Shown here one piece after another: positions 35,041 through 35,138 of a stretch of DNA of 35,138 nucleotides. Source of the DNA: Opitutales bacterium (lineage in GTDB: Bacteria > Verrucomicrobiota > Verrucomicrobiia > Opitutales > UBA953). Under the pieces are notes generated by a model. That model made no database searches, was not told the DNA's origin, and worked only from the letters and a program-made list of their open reading frames with translations. Every line of letters begins with the position of its first letter. Position 1 is the stretch's first letter. A program made the translations under genes and the position numbers. The stretch covers positions 1 through 35,138 of the forward strand of contig JAFSAO010000015.1 of NCBI GenBank assembly GCA_017440935.1, written 5' to 3'.

Positions 35041-35138
35041 ATGGCTACGAGTGATTCTCGGGATTACGAACAAGAGTTGAAGTTCTTTCCCGCCACGACG
35101 AAGACCGGGAGGTCTTCGTTCCCAATTTTTGACGGCAC
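35041..35138 (+). CDS. Possible small reading frame, cut by the window edge
   Basis: GGAAAAAGGAATGT precedes ATG 35041, so a start with a ribosome-binding site is plausible. The frame reads MATSDSRDYEQELKFFPATT... to the edge. Its last 80 bases repeat the start of the window; read on there, the frame would stop at 120, giving about 45 residues. Unknown; it may be only the repeat. Confidence 0.3.
   Translation, partial: MATSDSRDYEQELKFFPATTKTGRSSFPIFDG

Larger units (their letters stand above)
1..35138. repeat. Genome-wide interspersed word GCGGGAAC(G)/(C)GTTCCCGC
   Basis: About 125 copies of the 7-mer core by eye count, about 85 with the full 8-mer, in both orientations and throughout genes and gaps. 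Examples: 289, 718, 2286, 5656, 7104, 8736, 10941, 13585, 14889, 17082, 21837, 24420, 26442, 29578, 31578, 33040. The mean spacing is about 280 bp; the longest gaps I noted, near 18.1-19.2 kb and 33.5-34.6 kb, are about 1.1 kb. Confidence 0.9.

Noticed and set aside
1..35138. The word as a polar KOPS- or Chi-like motif
   Set aside because: Orientation is mixed within single genes and across the window (about 55 to 70), with no skew visible over 35 kb. A longer-range skew cannot be judged here.
1..35138. A small circular plasmid closed by the 80-bp overlap
   Set aside because: The window is full of chromosomal core genes (frr, pyrH, prs, hisA, hemL, nadE) and lacks replication or partition genes.

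Overview
This window looks like a chromosomal contig from a Gram-negative, probably gut-associated member of the Verrucomicrobiota (Opitutales-like) or a close PVC relative. That placement is inference. It rests on LPS genes (waaA, kdsA, an lptF/lptG homologue), C5-pathway haem synthesis (hemL), a four-gene pseudopilin cluster, secreted host-glycan hydrolases (GH20 with a discoidin-like C-terminus, and GH95), and housekeeping genes mixed with lineage-specific proteins. I see no rRNA, tRNA, CRISPR array, transposase or phage gene.

Layout, left to right. A terminal repeat and AT-rich palindromes precede a secreted GH20 hexosaminidase (+). A minus-strand group follows: UPF0126 channel, pyrH, frr. 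Then (+) an M24 peptidase, a DUF2103-like protein, a helix-hairpin-helix protein and ymdB. Then (-) an EamA transporter and hemL. Then (+) a GH95 fucosidase, nadE, four pseudopilins (G/H/I/J-like) and ruvX. Then (-) a dihydroorotase-like gene and an Spx/ArsC gene; (+) lptF/G; (-) prs; (+) waaA, a peptide-binding lipoprotein and kdsA; (-) comF; (+) an acidic coiled-coil membrane protein and tatD; (-) a metal P-type ATPase; (+) hisA; (-) a large unknown protein with an Arg-rich N-terminus. The right edge repeats the first 80 bases of the window exactly. No gene-free stretch exceeds about 225 bp.

The strongest unexplained signal is a very abundant non-palindromic DNA word, GCGGGAAC(G) / (C)GTTCCCGC. 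By eye I count about 125 copies of the 7-mer core CGGGAAC/GTTCCCG in 35 kb (roughly 55 and 70 in the two orientations), about 85 of them with the extra C/G. Chance predicts about four. Copies lie in genes of either strand and in all six reading frames, so the proteins carry recurrent VPA, RSR, FP, AGT, RER and GN. Inverted pairs form the stems of two intrinsic terminators and a 20-bp perfect palindrome inside the pseudopilin operon. This is the pattern of DNA uptake sequences in Neisseria and Haemophilus, at a density nearer to cyanobacterial HIP1. The window also carries comF, ruvX and pseudopilins. A new uptake or recombination word is my leading hypothesis; the function is not shown by the sequence.

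Other points of interest: nadE has Ser in place of the glutaminase nucleophile Cys; the dihydroorotase homologue lacks the first metal His and the substrate Arg; a long inverted-repeat element is read through at the start of a lipoprotein gene; and a G/C-tract palindrome lies upstream of the metal ATPase.
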